Shown here in pieces: positions 25,801 through 40,800 of a stretch of DNA of 64,000 bases. Under the pieces are notes generated by a model. It had not been told where the DNA came from. It did not search any database and saw nothing but the letters and a program-made list of their open reading frames with translations. The DNA lies in NCBI GenBank assembly GCA_038502055.1, contig JAXRKN010000040.1, forward strand, positions 2,790,001-2,854,000. Direction: 5' to 3'. The stretch is from Tanytarsus gracilentus (taxonomy: Eukaryota > Arthropoda > Insecta > Diptera > Chironomidae). A program made the translations under genes and the position numbers. How positions within the stretch are numbered: position 1 is the stretch's first letter; the number at the start of each line of letters is the position of its first letter.

Positions 25801-28800
25801 CATAAAATTTGATTCCTCATTTAAGATTAATTATAATTTAAAGGACTAATTGTGAAATATGATGGTAAACTTTCTATAATAGCATTATTTTGAAGAATAA
25901 TTTTTACGATTTTATTTTTATGGAGCGAGCAGCAGAAGAAAAAATTATACACGGATCAAAAATTATAAAAAACGACATATTTTTTTGCGTCTGATGTCCA
26001 GTAAGCTTTTTTCCATACAAACAATCGTATAAAGCATTAAAGGTCGTAAAGTTAATTACGAACTGCCGCATCTACACGCTTGTCGCTCAATTATTGCAAG
26101 AAGAAGCTCTTTCACTTTTAATTGATAATAATGAGGATGGATGAGAAACTGCCTAGTCTTGTTAAGCTAGAAACTCGTTTAACCGCTCAATTTGTCGATC
26201 GTATCGTTCATTTCATTACACATCGCATAGTGTTGTAATATATATTTAATATTATCATTTAGTATCGATTAATCTCACCCTTTGCGGAGCTCCTAGAAGA
26301 CGTAGAAGGGCGCCGAGTTGCGTCGCTAGAGGAACGCCAACGAGAAACGAATAAACGGGCGCTCGAGATGGAACTGGATAAATGCTCAAGCTACTAAATG
26401 GATCTGTGTCCACTAAGTACTGAACGCGAAACGTAACCAGTTCTTCGTCCATTTTCATATTCGCCATACAATTGTAAAATATTAACAGTTAATGCCTACA
26501 ACTTAATTCTTAATGGCTCTCTAACTTTCGATTTCATCTGAAAAGGAAGAGGAAAAAATATTTTTTTCTATAACCGCTCTATGGTGTGCTAAACTGAAGT
26601 CTATAAATTTTTTGCCTTCGAAACTTTGTTCACTCTCAATATTTCCTCAATTATTGCGAACTTTTTCTCCCTACTTTTTTTTGTAACATTTAGCCTTCTA
26701 CGTGCTGGCTAAGAATGAGTGTATAAATTTGTTATAAGTTCATCAGATTTTTGCTAAATCACTTTCTCCTTTAACGTGCTTTCTATACTTATGTTGGCTG
26801 TCCGAACAAATCATCATAAATCTTTCAATGACTTCCAAACGCATTTCCTCGAGAATTACGCATGAGTTACATAAAAGAAACATTTTTACAATTGGAATCG
26901 CTTTTAGAAAACGTAACCTGGAAGTTTAATAACTTGAACTTTAATTTCTTGACAAATTTAACTTCATGTTAAGGCATGAAATTTTAATGCTTGCCTAATT
27001 TATCCACAACCCCTTTAATATCGATCGACTCTACTAGAAACTTGTGAAATTCCTTCTAGAGCTAACTAACTTATCCTTACTTAAGAAACCAAAACTAATT
27101 TTTCAATGTTAAAATATTTCGAGACATTAGTCATCGACCCCAGAAGACAACAACCGCATAATGACCTTCAATGAGAATGCAACAAATCTTATGAGTTATT
27201 AACACGGACGTAAAAGAATATGGGATGAGATAAGAAGAGAAGATTTAGTGCAACGTAATAGTTTTTTCCAGTAATGCAACACCATTCACACAAACTTGAT
27301 GTTCCCAAGCAAATCCATCACACTCACAACGAGACCATTTTAATCCGAAAAATATTATCTAAAAGTCATCATCCCTGAGAATGAAATTGCATTGTTCTCG
27401 GAGCACTCTCTCATCTCTGTCTCAATTGAGTCAGTGTTGAGGAGAGAAAAGAAAAGAAAAATAAGCCAATATTTATGGGAATACCTTCTTTACCCTCCAT
27501 CACATTCCTCCCGTTTTCATTCGAAGACGTTTTGGAGTCAGTGTGCTGAGACAACAATAGAGAAAATCAGATGATAAAAAATTACAGAGAAAATATCTAA
27601 TAAAGGCAGGCATACGACGTAACTCATTCGAATAGACGCGGGAGAAAAGAAAAAAAATCTATCTAATGTAGAAACAACAACAACTACGGCAATGTGTTAC
27701 AGCGACCTTCACGTGTATCGCTTCATTTTATTTCTTCAACACTTTTCATATTACAATTCACACATGTGCTGCTGCTGTTATGTGAAGAAGAGAGCGAAAG
27801 ATATGCCACGGAAAAAAAATTACATTTAATAATGTGTAATAGATGATAATGCCGGGGCATTACGAGCGATGAAACACAAGAATAAGAAGAAAAAGTTCTT
27901 TCTCTCTTTAGAGTGCTGCATGCGGAACAATAGAAATAGAGAAAATGAAAATGTATAACATAGAATGTGCCGTGTTTGTTCAACAGAAAGCCACAATAAA
28001 ATTTGTTTTCGGAAAGAAAAAGGAACAGAATCAAATCAATCAGAAGAAATTTCAGTCAAGGACTGATAACTTATATGTTTAAAGAATAATTCTCACTTCT
28101 TGCCATGGCTTTTAAGGCAAATGAACTCTTGAGCATCGAAAACAATGTAGAACATCTGTCGCTATGTTGAAAAGTGATAAAGTCGAATGGAATTTCTCAT
28201 CTACAAATAGCCACACAAACTTTTATTAACATATCAAAAACGAAAGAGGAATTAAAGGAGGTCCATTAGAAGAAGTAAAAATGATAAGAGGTAAATTTAT
28301 GCACTTTTTAAATGGCAATTAAGCTCGACCATTCGTCTGCCTCCCGCCTAGATTACAACGCATGATTCACATTGATGGCATTTCGTCTACAATCTAAGCA
28401 CATTAATTATATGGTTGAGATGAGCATTCTTTAACTTCTTCAGTGCCTCACAGCCGTGTAACCACAAACATTCCTGCAGAAATATCCTTTCTCGGAAATC
28501 TTCAGACGAAATGTCGAAAAAAGTTTATTTTCTCGTTTATGTGCGCACAAACTCACTATCGCACGTTGTGTGTGAGAAAGATTTTATGTTGCAGAGAGTG
28601 AAAAAAATTAAATTTGAAATTGCAAAAAAAAGAATATTTTTAACATTTTTACGTTCTGCTTGAAGTTTTCCTAGAATTTTGTAAGAAAAAGAATTTCACG
28701 TGAAATTTTGATTTGTTTTCTTTGGCTGTACTTTTTTGCTCAACAAAGCTTGCATCTGTGTGTATATGTTTGTTGGAAGCAAATAGCGAAAAATGAAATT

Positions 28801-31800
28801 CTTTTTACGCTTGTTCAACCTTTTATAATTGATCATTTTGTTTGCCAAGCGATTTTGAGTGATTTACATTTAAATTGAATTTGATTGCTCCATCATGGGT
28901 GGGAAATGCTTTGTAGATTCTTACCGAAAAAATAAAATAAAATCAAGAAAGAACAAATAAAAATTCCAGTTGCGCTTTAGAATTTAAAATTGCGTAATTT
29001 TTTATGGCTCTGGGTGTGCTCTCTTTTTCTTTCACCGAATTAAATTAAATTAAATTCGAAATTTTACGCTAGAAAAGTTATTCATGGATTTTCTCCTCTG
29101 AGTTGCGCATCAGCGGCGTATTACATATCATTCACATCACATTGCAAATAATTAACTATGCAAAACATTTTTAGTGCGACACGATGGCATTCAATGAACA
29201 TTTTCGAACCCCACATTCCAGTCTTAGTTACATACACGTCGTTTTCTTGCACATTATTACAAAGAATGTGATCGCGTAAGAGAAAAATAACTTGCTTATA
29301 AACGCATTAAAAGTAAAAGCAAAAAAGACGTACGGAACAATAACATGACGATGAAAATATTGATTTTTTATTACGTATGCAAATCGAGTTCAATATCAAT
29401 TACATTAACTTCTTTATTTTGGCTTATTTTACAGCATCTCTTGATACACAAAAAAAGTTTAATCCGTCGTGCAATGGAATGCCGTTCATTAGGTTATTGT
29501 TGTGATCTCGTAACACAATATGCGGTCGATTGGCATATTTAAATTTATATCGATGTGTATTATTAAATTTTGTATAAAAATTTCAAGTGGGCTACATTAC
29601 TGTCAATTTTTATGATAATTTACATTTTGCTCTTATTTCTCGTTAAAGAATTCTTTTCAATTGATTGTGATACATTCGTAAAAAATACATGTGGAATAAT
29701 TATTTTTTTCTTGTGATTTTTTGAAATTAGCAACGACGAAATTTTTTAAAAGCTTTTAAAATATTCTCGCCGAAAATAATTATAGCCAAGAATAATCCTA
29801 TTATTGAAAGACCTCATTGAAGTTTTATTTTTACCCACGAAAAAAAATCATTTCTTTCATGTTTCGCCAACTAAAATAATCACAGCTGAAAATGCCATCG
29901 TTGGCTCATGTCGCCTTCCATACATTTTATAATCAGCCGTATAATTGAATTTGGCTTCCGTCGTCGGTGGAATTAACTTGACATTTTGCGTACAACGACT
30001 GCGGCGGTGATGACAACGATGTCAATGATAGCACAGCAAGCATACACACACTCATTTCGCTTTAAAATGAAAAACGTTTCACATAATTAGATTAGGAGAG
30101 TTATTATTACATTTGTGACAATGTGAATGATACATGTGATGTGAAAAGAGAGACTCAATTGTGTCTGCAAATGTAACCTTGACGTGAGGTTGAGCAACGG
30201 AAATAATATTTCCAACCGGTAAATTATTGAAAAAATAAACTTAAGAAGAGAATGAAAGAATTACGCAGAAATTAAGCTTTGATCGGCTCAAAAGTCTTTG
30301 ATTGGTCTTTATCATCACAATATAAAACATTTTTCATCATTCTCAGCTGTCTAATTTATTACACACATCTCTTTTTATTCTGCAATCTTGCGGTCTATAC
30401 CGGGAAGGTAATGAAATATCGGAAAATAAAAATCTCCCGAAAAATTTCGTAAGCTTCTTAAAGAATTAAATTATTAGCTTTGACTCGCGCGCTGTTATCA
30501 TCCCATACGCAAAAATGTTCCCAATTTATTTATTTTTATTTTTTTCGAAAAGTGCAGCAAAAGATGGATATAAAAAATCGAAATGTGCAGAATGGAAGAG
30601 GAAAGCGCAACAAGTTCAAAAATGTGGATGAATCTTTTATGATGTTAATAAACAGAAACACCTGCTTCTTGCCTGGCTCATTCATTGCCATCGGAATATG
30701 TCGATATGTATCGAAGACACGTACAACTTTAGCAAGCTTGATCAATAATGGTATCATCATGTACGGATGAGGAAGCTAGAGGAAAACAATCATTAGCCTC
30801 TAAGATCGATAATCCCAAAAGCGAGATCTCATAAAAACAGCGCAGACATAAGCACAACGGGAAGGGAAAAAAAGGATGTACATGTGCGAAAAGACATTGT
30901 GTGTGAGAAACATCAGTAAGTAGATCGTGAAAAAACTTTTTCTCATAGTAAAAAAATTATCATCAAAAATTATTATTAAAGTGTGTTGCGGAGCAAATTT
31001 CCGTTCTCATAAGAACTGAAGAAAGTGACTTTTTAATAATTCATATAAAAAAATTTTAAGATTTTTTTTTCATCGCGATCAAAAAATTAAAGAAATTTTC
31101 GACCCCTTGAAAAAAAGTGAACAAAGTTTCGAAGCAAAAAATTCTTTGGTGTCTCAAAACTCACATTTTACACATTTCTACCTTAAACTCGCAATTATTT
31201 TAATCGTTTATTGTTTGCCTTATGATACACCTTATTTGAATTCCAAATTATTATTCTTACTTCGCATGAAATCTGAATCAGGGAGCAAAAGAGCGAAAAA
31301 ATTTCTTCTTTACATTATTCACTGTTTTACATTTGATTCATGCGAAAATTAAATACAAAAAAAGATTGTCAACTTAGTGAGTAAGGAACATTTTTTTCAT
31401 CAGTGCACACACTTTTTCACCTTATTTTTAGTTCGCGAGCACTCGATGCACTTTAGTAAATTTTACAGTGCGAAATCACGAAAAAAGAACAGGAAAAATT
31501 TACGGAGAAATTCTCAAAAATTTGGAATCGCGGCGACCACTTGTTGTTATTGTTTTGTTACTTTTTCATGTTCTTTTCCTCGCCGTCATAAAACAAGCAA
31601 ACGAAAGAAATCGTCTATACACCATTCGAAAAAAGAGAAGGAAAAAAACGGCAACGAATTATAACACTGAATATTCGGTCACTGACCATCGATCGTCGTC
31701 TCTTTTTCGTACTATCACTTTTTTCTCCTCTTCCTTAATTTTATTTTATCAAACACTGTGGTTACATTGACATGTATGGATGCATTTTAGTTCGATGAGA

Positions 31801-34800
31801 AATTGAGTCCATTAAAAAATTTTCTGCTTTATATTTATTTATTTTTTAACTTTTCTTAAATTGTCAAAATAATAATTTAACTTTGCATTTTGCAAAGCGA
31901 ACCGGCAGCGAATAAAAAAAATATGTGTTACGCGAGAAAAGATCGATTGTAAGTCTGAACACAGCAACGATCGGGCAGCAACTGATTTGAAAAATTCATT
32001 TGAGCTCTGCGCGAGGTCTTTAAAGTAAAAGAGAAAAAAAAGTTCTCGATCGTTGTTATTGTATATTTTGCTTTTCTGCAATGCACAGACGTCTCTCACA
32101 CAGGGCTATGAGCTATGAGGTGAGTAAGAAAGAGAGAGAGAAAAGAAACCAATACACCTCAAACTCTTGCGGGTATATGCTTACATTTGTGCATTAAAGT
32201 CAAATAGAAGAAGGAAGAAGCGTAAACACGGGTGAAGTAAGAGAGAGAAAGAGAGAAATGAAAATATTAAAACAATAATAAGAAAATTATATGTATCGTA
32301 AAGTTTAAACTAAATAATTTTTTTGCTCTCTCTTTCTCTCTCACTCGTCGCGGTCTTTTTCGCATAAGTTCTTGACTGACTGCTCGTTTAATTTTTTTTT
32401 TCGACAAAATTTTACGAGTGCAGCACCTTTTTTAAACCTTATTACTTGAACTGTTCGCATGCCAAGTGTGATGGCTTTAAATTTTTAATAAAAGTACCAA
32501 AAACAATTTCAAGAACAAAAAAGTAAACAAATAAATTAGAGTTTTTATAAAACTGTCTTTTGCGCACCATGAGTGACTTGAAAAACCAGAAATGTTCTGA
32601 ATTTATTTTTATTCTTGCACTTGAATTTAGATCTTTATTTATATATGCGCCATCTCGGTGTTGTCGCCAACTTTTTTTTTGTGGAAATTGTTTCCATAAA
32701 TTGTTGCCGTTTGAAAACCGGTCAAAAAAGGGAGAGAACTACATGGGACATGCATCGTGTTGAAAGACCTGATGAAACAGTTCTTGTGTATTTTATTAGA
32801 CTCTTGCATCACATGTTTGCGACAGGAAGACGAGTGATTTCTTCTTTTACCTAATTTGCATTCTTTTCGACTTTACGCTCCGGTGATGAATTCATCCAAA
32901 TTAATGCCTTTGTGTGGATTCTTAAGTGGAATTAACTTTTCTCTGTTTAAAGGTTCCGTTGTTTGCCGTTGCTTAAGTTATGTGCAAGGTTAAAAAGGAG
33001 AAAAACGAAAATTGGCAGCTGAGAAATGCTCGCATAAAAAAAACTACACAGAGGCATTTGCAAGGATTATCATTAAATATTAAGAACGTTCCTATACAAT
33101 TAATTTTAATTTTTTTAATCCTTTACCATAATGCTCATAGCAACATTCGACTACAATAATGATCCGCATTAGGTTGATGACATAAACATCATCATCATGA
33201 TTGCGAGCAGCCACGGCAGCCGCTCGACTTTGAGAGAGCACCGAGTGAAAACCCATCATTAAATCTTTTAATATCTAGTGCGCTCTGGCACGAAATGTGA
33301 AGAAAAATCACAAACTGATTCAAAATTGCATTATTACTGCAGCACTCTCGATGTGAAACAATTACGATGGGGGTCTGCTAATGGATGACGCTACTCTGAT
33401 TGCATTAAATTGTTTTATTACCATTTACTGCCTCATTTTCGATTGATTTCATGAATTAAATTGTAAACTTATTAAATGCGCACTTTTTCTTCATTCTTGC
33501 ATGCATCTTCTCGGAAAAAATATACATAGCAATAAAAAAGGGCTTGTAGAATTCCACTTAAGAACATTGAGATGTTATGAATTTCTGAATTTAACGGTTA
33601 AAATTCAAAAAAATAAATTTTAAAATGCTTAACAAAAAATTTTAAAAACATACTTTGACCAACTTTTTTTCTTTTTCGTCCCATTTCAGAGTCACACTCA
33701 AGAATCCGAGGATATGCAATTAATTTCAGCTATGATCATCATTCACGCTTGATATGATTACAAACAATTGAATTGAATGAGTCTCAACATTGTTTCAATC
33801 TCCTTTCGCCTAGTCAGCGAACGGAATAGAAAATAATGGTTAAATTATAGCGAATGATCTCATAAATTTATGCAGCATGAGATGTCACTTGAAGAGAGAA
33901 TATGCAAATGCACTTCTGGAGAGCTCCAGATTCAAATGGCTTAAGCTACCTTTTAAGAAATCACAATTTCCATATGTCATATATATGTGCTCTTGTTGGC
34001 TCTCCGAAGCCATATTACAATAATAATAAAAGAGTTAGTGGAATATATTTAATAGCATACAGTAGCCTTTACTATATCACGCGTACTTCCTCCGACTCAA
34101 TAGAAGAAAAAATATCTGCTAAAGAGCATTTTATTAAATTATAATCGAGACAACAACCATGTGGATTTATGCTGCTGTTGGTGCAGCTAAAAAAACGGAA
34201 AACTCGTTTCCTTGTTGATGCATGCAATGTCATATTCATAATTTCCTCTCCTATTCTTTTCTCTATTTGCATTTATCAGCATATACACAAGATATGCGCA
34301 GAGTCAGTCGCTACCATATTGCATGCACTTGAAATAAAGCAAATAAATTTTTATCACACCGGGAATCTGGAAGATACTGTGCAAGATTTCATTGTTGCTT
34401 TTTAAGAGAGAATATTTATGGACCGCTAAAGTGGATTCATTGGTCTTTTTGCATGTGGACACATTTGTCATCTCAACAATTAATTTTTTCATCACAAAAG
34501 AGTTTAAGAATTTTTAAAAATTTGAATTATTAAATTTACAAAACTTTTAAACAAACCTCTTCAGACCATGACTCACTCAAAAATAGGTTTATATTTTTCT
34601 AGTTAGATTATGATGATCGTGTGAAAAGATAAAATCAATAAAGACAGCATCAAAGATTAAGAACTCGCTCGAAAGGGAGAGCGTGAATAAGATATGAAAT
34701 GGTCAATTTATGATAATATATTCTTCATAATCTTTGAGACATTTACAAGTCATTAAGAGCATGTTCGTTTAGCTGTTAACACTTTTCTTCTTATTCTTAT

Positions 34801-37800
34801 AATCACTTTGTTTTTTATGGTGATTTTAGTTGTTATTATGAGATTGAAGTCAATGCATAAAAATTGAGTGACTAATGAGTGAGTGACAGACACCCCAGTT
34901 TGTCTATTAAACAGCCAGCTTGTGTGTGTTTAATGTCTTACTCATGTCACACTTTTACATATCGCATTTGCATTTGAAGCCATAATTTTAATATCGTTAT
35001 TCTTGTCCTAATATCGCCTTTCAAAAAAAAAGTCTGTGCCATATGTGCAGCAGCACTTACTGTTTGGACTTAGTTTATCGGCAAAATGCAATTTATTGAG
35101 GCGAGCCTAATTACATTTAACTAAAACTCCTAAGGTATTTCCCACACCACATTCTACCTATGTATAAAAATCAATTTGAATCGCCTCACTATCGATAATA
35201 CGAAAAAAAACCATTTCAACCCACAGTTTGCATTTTTTAACTCGACAAAATTATTATTACCTCATAATTCTCATCCTTTACTCTCTTCAGCGAATTATAA
35301 AAGATGACGATCAACATGTGGTGTTCATATAGAAAATCACGGATGAATGGATGCAAACTCATAATCATCATCTTTCATCAAAGGCATCATCGTATATCTT
35401 AGTGTCGCTCTATGTCGACTTCTCTCTAAAAATAAATTGGAAAATATTCCACATGCGAAACATATATGAAGAAAGGAACGAGTCGTGGAGGTAAAGGAGA
35501 AATAAAAAGAGATAAATTGGCTCTATGACATTAAATGCATTGACGAAAAGGGAGAGATATGACTAACAAACGTTTTACCCGTGCACAAAGTTCTTTACAC
35601 TCGCTGCAAATGTCTCTCGCGACACAAAATCTATCTAGAATCTTGCGACTGCAGCATATATAGCTACAATTGCATCATGTGTGGGAAAGCGAAAGGGGAA
35701 TAAAAATTCCAGTAGCTGAAAATTGTTAAAAAGCTCTTAAATTATAAACTTTGTATTTTATTTCTTTTCTCTCTGCCTTCTTTTTTTCGAGTTCAATGTC
35801 GATTGGTAATGAAAAGGCAAAGTGATTTTACATAAGAGAGCTCTCAGCATAAAACCTATGAGAGGAAAATAATGCAATCAGTAAATTGCATCTTTCCACA
35901 TGTAGCATTGCTTTCTGGGCTGATAGTTTTTCGCTTGTGTGCAGACTGTGACGAGGCGAGGCAAATTTTAAACACCTTTGAAAATTGTGATTTGAGTGAC
36001 GGCTCTTATCAACACTTTTGTGAAACTTTAAAATTTATTCAAAAAATATATTTTCCAACCCTTGGACTTTTTTTGAGCAGCCAGCCACATTAAAGTCTCT
36101 CGTAGGGCTTTATTTTGAGTTATAGACCGTCGACTATTAAATCGCATTGCTACAATCTATTACATTGTAAACCGTATATATTTTTATTTAATTTAATAGT
36201 CCAACGAGCATAATATTCTTAAGCTATGCCTTTTCGTTCTTTTCGTAATCATAAAGATCAGTTTTAGTGGCGAGCGACCGACGACAACGAAAATACTTCT
36301 CTAACCTTGCAGTCGTCGTTGTCGTCAAAGAGAGTCGTCTCCCCGCGGAAAAAAAAGATAGAGTAATTTATTCAGCGAGAGATGCACACACGGAGGAGAA
36401 TATTTTTCTTCTTAATTTCTGCGGCTATAAATATCGATCATTTTATTTATTTCTCTTTTGTTTCTTCTCAGTGCAGTCTCTTACATAACTCATGGAAGTT
36501 TATTTTTAGCATACATTATATGTGCAATGTATTTTACGAAGAAAGATGCAGACTCAACAATATTCAAATAAGCCTGGCACCTTCGCAATTTTATATTCAT
36601 TTGCTGCTGTGCTTATGCAAATAAATTATTTTTTCTCTTGCATCTCAGCTCAGCAAAATGCTATTGCCACTTCAATTTAGTTAGTTTAAGGAATATTGTT
36701 CTTAAATATTGTAAGACAAGCTATAAAACAGACTTCAATTGCTCATTGTGATTCCAACATGGAACGGTCGAAAAAATCTTTTTCGATTTTACCGCACGGA
36801 AAATTTCTAACAAGGTAAAAAATTTAGTGTTCAAGGAATATTTTTGTTTAAATTTTTCATTGATTTTCACCACAGGAAGTATTTTCCGGCCTGTAACATT
36901 TTACTGATTTTCAATACCCTCCATCTCATGTACACTAAAAAGAGTATAATGATGTGCCTGTGATCTGTAAGAGATTCATTCTTAAGTCTAGAGATGAACC
37001 CTGAAGGAGCGAGTAAGTGAGGAAAAATAAAAACATTGTAATTGAGTGTAGGAATGTCAAGAGTGTGCATATAGTCAAATCACCATAAAGATTATTCTTA
37101 TCTCATTCTGTAAATGCATCTCTCCTTCTCTCTCACTATTGACATTCATTTCGCAACTCTGCATTTCAAAGGGTTTTCATGGGTGCTAGTACATATAAAT
37201 TTCATTTTTTTATTTATTGTGTGTGCAGATTCTCACTGCGTCCATTAAGATTCAAGCACTTACTCACATTATGCGCATAGAGAGAGAGATTGAATGAAAT
37301 GACAAAAGACATTGCACTTGAATACTTGAATTTATCGAGTACCGCGAAAAATGTACATTTACAAAAATGCTGTTACATTTAGAAAAAATAATATTTTTTG
37401 CTTGTTGAATCATCGAGAGTTGAATAAAGATTAGTGAATTGATAAAAGCAGGAGGAGAGAAGGAAAATATAAAAATCAGACATGACAGCATAAATTTTGC
37501 TCTAACAAGCAGACGAGCAAGTTTCCATCTTATTTTTGCGAAAGCACAGGTAATGAACTAGATAACGAGTCCCAAATGACCAAAAAGAAATATCAAAGTC
37601 AAGGCGTCACACGACTGCGGCAAAAAAAGATAATAATTGTGTAACCAACTCATATCCTTTGAGTTACTCTTGCTTTCTACCTGACGCAATTTATTTTTTT
37701 TCTGTCTCTTTTTACTTTCATGAAAAAATAAACAAATCTAACTTTTTGACTCATGTGTCGATCTCTGTCTGTTGTTTTTGGGTAAATATAATTTTTTGAT

Positions 37801-40800
37801 TGCTTTCATACACACAAAATATGTTTTTATTTCATCTCGAAAAGTCACTCTTAGCGGCATTTGCTCTTTGTGTGGCTTTCTCGTCTCCTTCAACATTTCT
37901 TCATCTTCTTGCACTCGTTCATTCTTGACCATTTTCCATTTCATTCATAAAAGATTGTATTTAAGTCAATTTACACAAAAATAAACTGTTTGAAAAGCAT
38001 TTCGATATGTATACATTAACTGAAGCGTATGTCCTGAGCCAATAAAGATTTTATTTGACTTGAATTGAAAGATATCAGAAAGGGTAAACGTGTTATTTAA
38101 ATTATGAGAATATAATATAAAAAATTTAAATAAAATCATGTCAAATTTAGACCAATTAAGGCACGTAAAATAATTTGAATAATTGAGTCAAAAATTTGCG
38201 CAATTTTTAAACTCTTTAAATAATTATTTCAAATTTATTCATCTCTTAAGTGATTTTTTTTCGTTTAGCAATTTTCAACTGTCGCGTTGCGGAAAACGAA
38301 CATCACTAAAATTCAGCACATTTCAACATTATTTAGTTTTTTCTTCATTACTCACTGCACTCAGTGTGTATCCAATTAGTCATAGTATAATGAAAAACTT
38401 GGCAAAGTTTTCGTGAGGAAAGTCCTCTCTTTGATCATAGCAGAAGACCCACAAAGTCAACCGACAGAAGAGAATTATTTTTAGAGGAAAAATTTCGTCA
38501 CTTAATGTGTGCCAATATATGTAATTTTTTTTATCGGGGATTTCGGTTTATGGACATAACTTTATGGTATTTTTCCCGCCACAATAAACTTTATGAGACT
38601 CAAACAATAAAAATTGTATTTAATGACTTTTTTTTTTAAATAAAAAAAGTTTTTTAAACTGATAAAAGTGCAAAGTCAAAACGAGGACGATAAAAAAGGA
38701 AGTGTAAAACTATACGCCACATGCTACGTCAATGGACTCACCTTTCGTGGTAATGCTCCAACTTGTTGATAGTCAGTGTGGTTCTCAGAAGTGGCAGCAA
38801 CATTACTAAAGGTGAGAGAGAGAGAGAGAGAGAGAGCATTTAATAACTCTAATTGTGATTTATGTGCACAACTTTCAGCCATCCATAAATCAATATGTGT
38901 ATTCTAAAAGACGCGCGTGAATGTTTATTTGAGAACTTTTTTTTTCTATACCAAATAGAAAGAGACTTCAATCAAAAGCAATTTGCGCGGACATCAATTT
39001 TGAAATATGACACATGAGTAACGGGTCATTGATCACACTGAATAGATTCTAATAACTGAAGATGGGCACTCTCCCATGGCATCAAGCGTAAATTCTAAAT
39101 TGACATCTATCAATAACTTACTCGCGAAAATTAATAACCACTTCAATGTGGATGAGAATTTATTAGCGAAAGATGTACATCGAGAGTCTGAGAGTCCCAA
39201 AAATAAATTTGAGACGAGCAATTAAGAAAATCAAAAATATTCAATCAAAAGCGAATGAAATCTCACGTTTTTAGAGAGTTAACTGTGTGACTGTGTTTAC
39301 AACGCCATCTCGAAGTGAAAAACTTACCTACTCAAATTCCTACTAAAAACTGTCTTCGGAGGTGAATTAGAGTCATGAATTCTCACTTGACTGGGTGTAA
39401 TCATTTCAATGTATGGACGTTCTAGGGTTGTCGGACTAAAGACTGATGAACCACCTGTTGAGAGAAATTAATTTTACCTCTCTATAACATCAAAAAAGTT
39501 CGCAAGCTGTTACCCAATAAATCATCGATGTTGGTATGGCGAGAAATAAACATTTTTGGACGTGCATTAAAATCTGTCGTTTCTTTTTGATATGTTTCCG
39601 GACTACTAAGATTATCATAAGGCGATTTTCTATCGATTACATGTGATTCTAAGCCTTCAGGACTTGCTCGATCGCCAAGTGTACTCGAATTAAATGAAGA
39701 GAGAGTGTTTTGGAAATTCTTTTCAATCTCTCGAATTTCGTCATCTTTTTGAAGCTCTGAGATGTCAGCTTGCGTCTCTTGTTCCCACATATTACTTGTT
39801 GCATTTTCATTATTCTGTGCAATCGCATCGAGATTTTCCGAGTTTGCCATTTTATTTTCAGGACTTTCACACCACCAAGGTTTTTCGCCACTTTCAGCTC
39901 TGCTAATTCCTTTCAAGCTAGTAACTCCCCAATTCCACTTAGAGTCCTTATTATCGGGACATGACGAATTTAAGGTCATTTCTGAAAATCCATTAATAAC
40001 ATGATTGGTGTCGTGTTGCAAAGTCGTGTCTGCTGCAATTGTCACGTCGTCACCACTCACGTCTTGTGCGGTGGTGTATTGAGATTCATTGGCGTACCAA
40101 GTACGTTCATCGTCAGTCTTTTGTGAATTGCAATCGTCTTCGTCTTTGCTTTGGGTGGGATAATTGGTCGAAACACTTTCATCCTCTGGTTGGATAGTAA
40201 ATATTGGATTTCCCAAAGTTTTAAGGAGGAAATTTTTAGCTTCCTCAACTTTAACGGTAATTTTTTCCTCCTTAGACATTTCGTGATTCGGATGAATTTG
40301 TGATTGCATTTCAATGCTCTCAGTGTCACTTTCAGACTCGACACTCGATGATCTCTCAACAGATGGTCGTTTCATAAAAATTTGCTGTTCTTGTTCACTT
40401 TTATTGAGCATCTGTTGGAAAACTTCACGTGTCTTCTCTACAGTTGGAGAAGAATTTTCAGACGACGTTGATTTCGACCTTCGCTGTCGATCACTTGGCC
40501 CCGTGTTGAGAGCTGATTTTCTAAAATCTTTGTTCGCCACTTTTGGCGATGCAATTTTAGGTGATTCAGATTTATTTGGAGATTGCGGTGGCAGTATTTT
40601 TGAGTTGTCGGGTGATTTTGATTTTGATTGTGCCGGTGGCGAGGATCTATTTCGATCTTTGCTTACACATATTTTTGATGGCGATGGAGATTTAAGTGAT
40701 GGTGCACGACTAATATCTGACTTGGCAGGTGAACCTTCCTTGCTTTTAGGAAGTGCAAAATTAAATTTATCTGACTTTTGAGATGACTCAGATTTCTCAG

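Noticed and set aside
31377..31770. Overlapping 95-100-codon plus-strand ORFs
   Set aside because: Lys/Asn/Phe-rich random-like translation, no splice or promoter support, and antisense to Fhos.
40314..40781. 155-codon plus-strand ORF opposite the Fhos giant exon
   Set aside because: It is the antisense shadow of Ser/Asp-rich codons; there is no promoter or family match.
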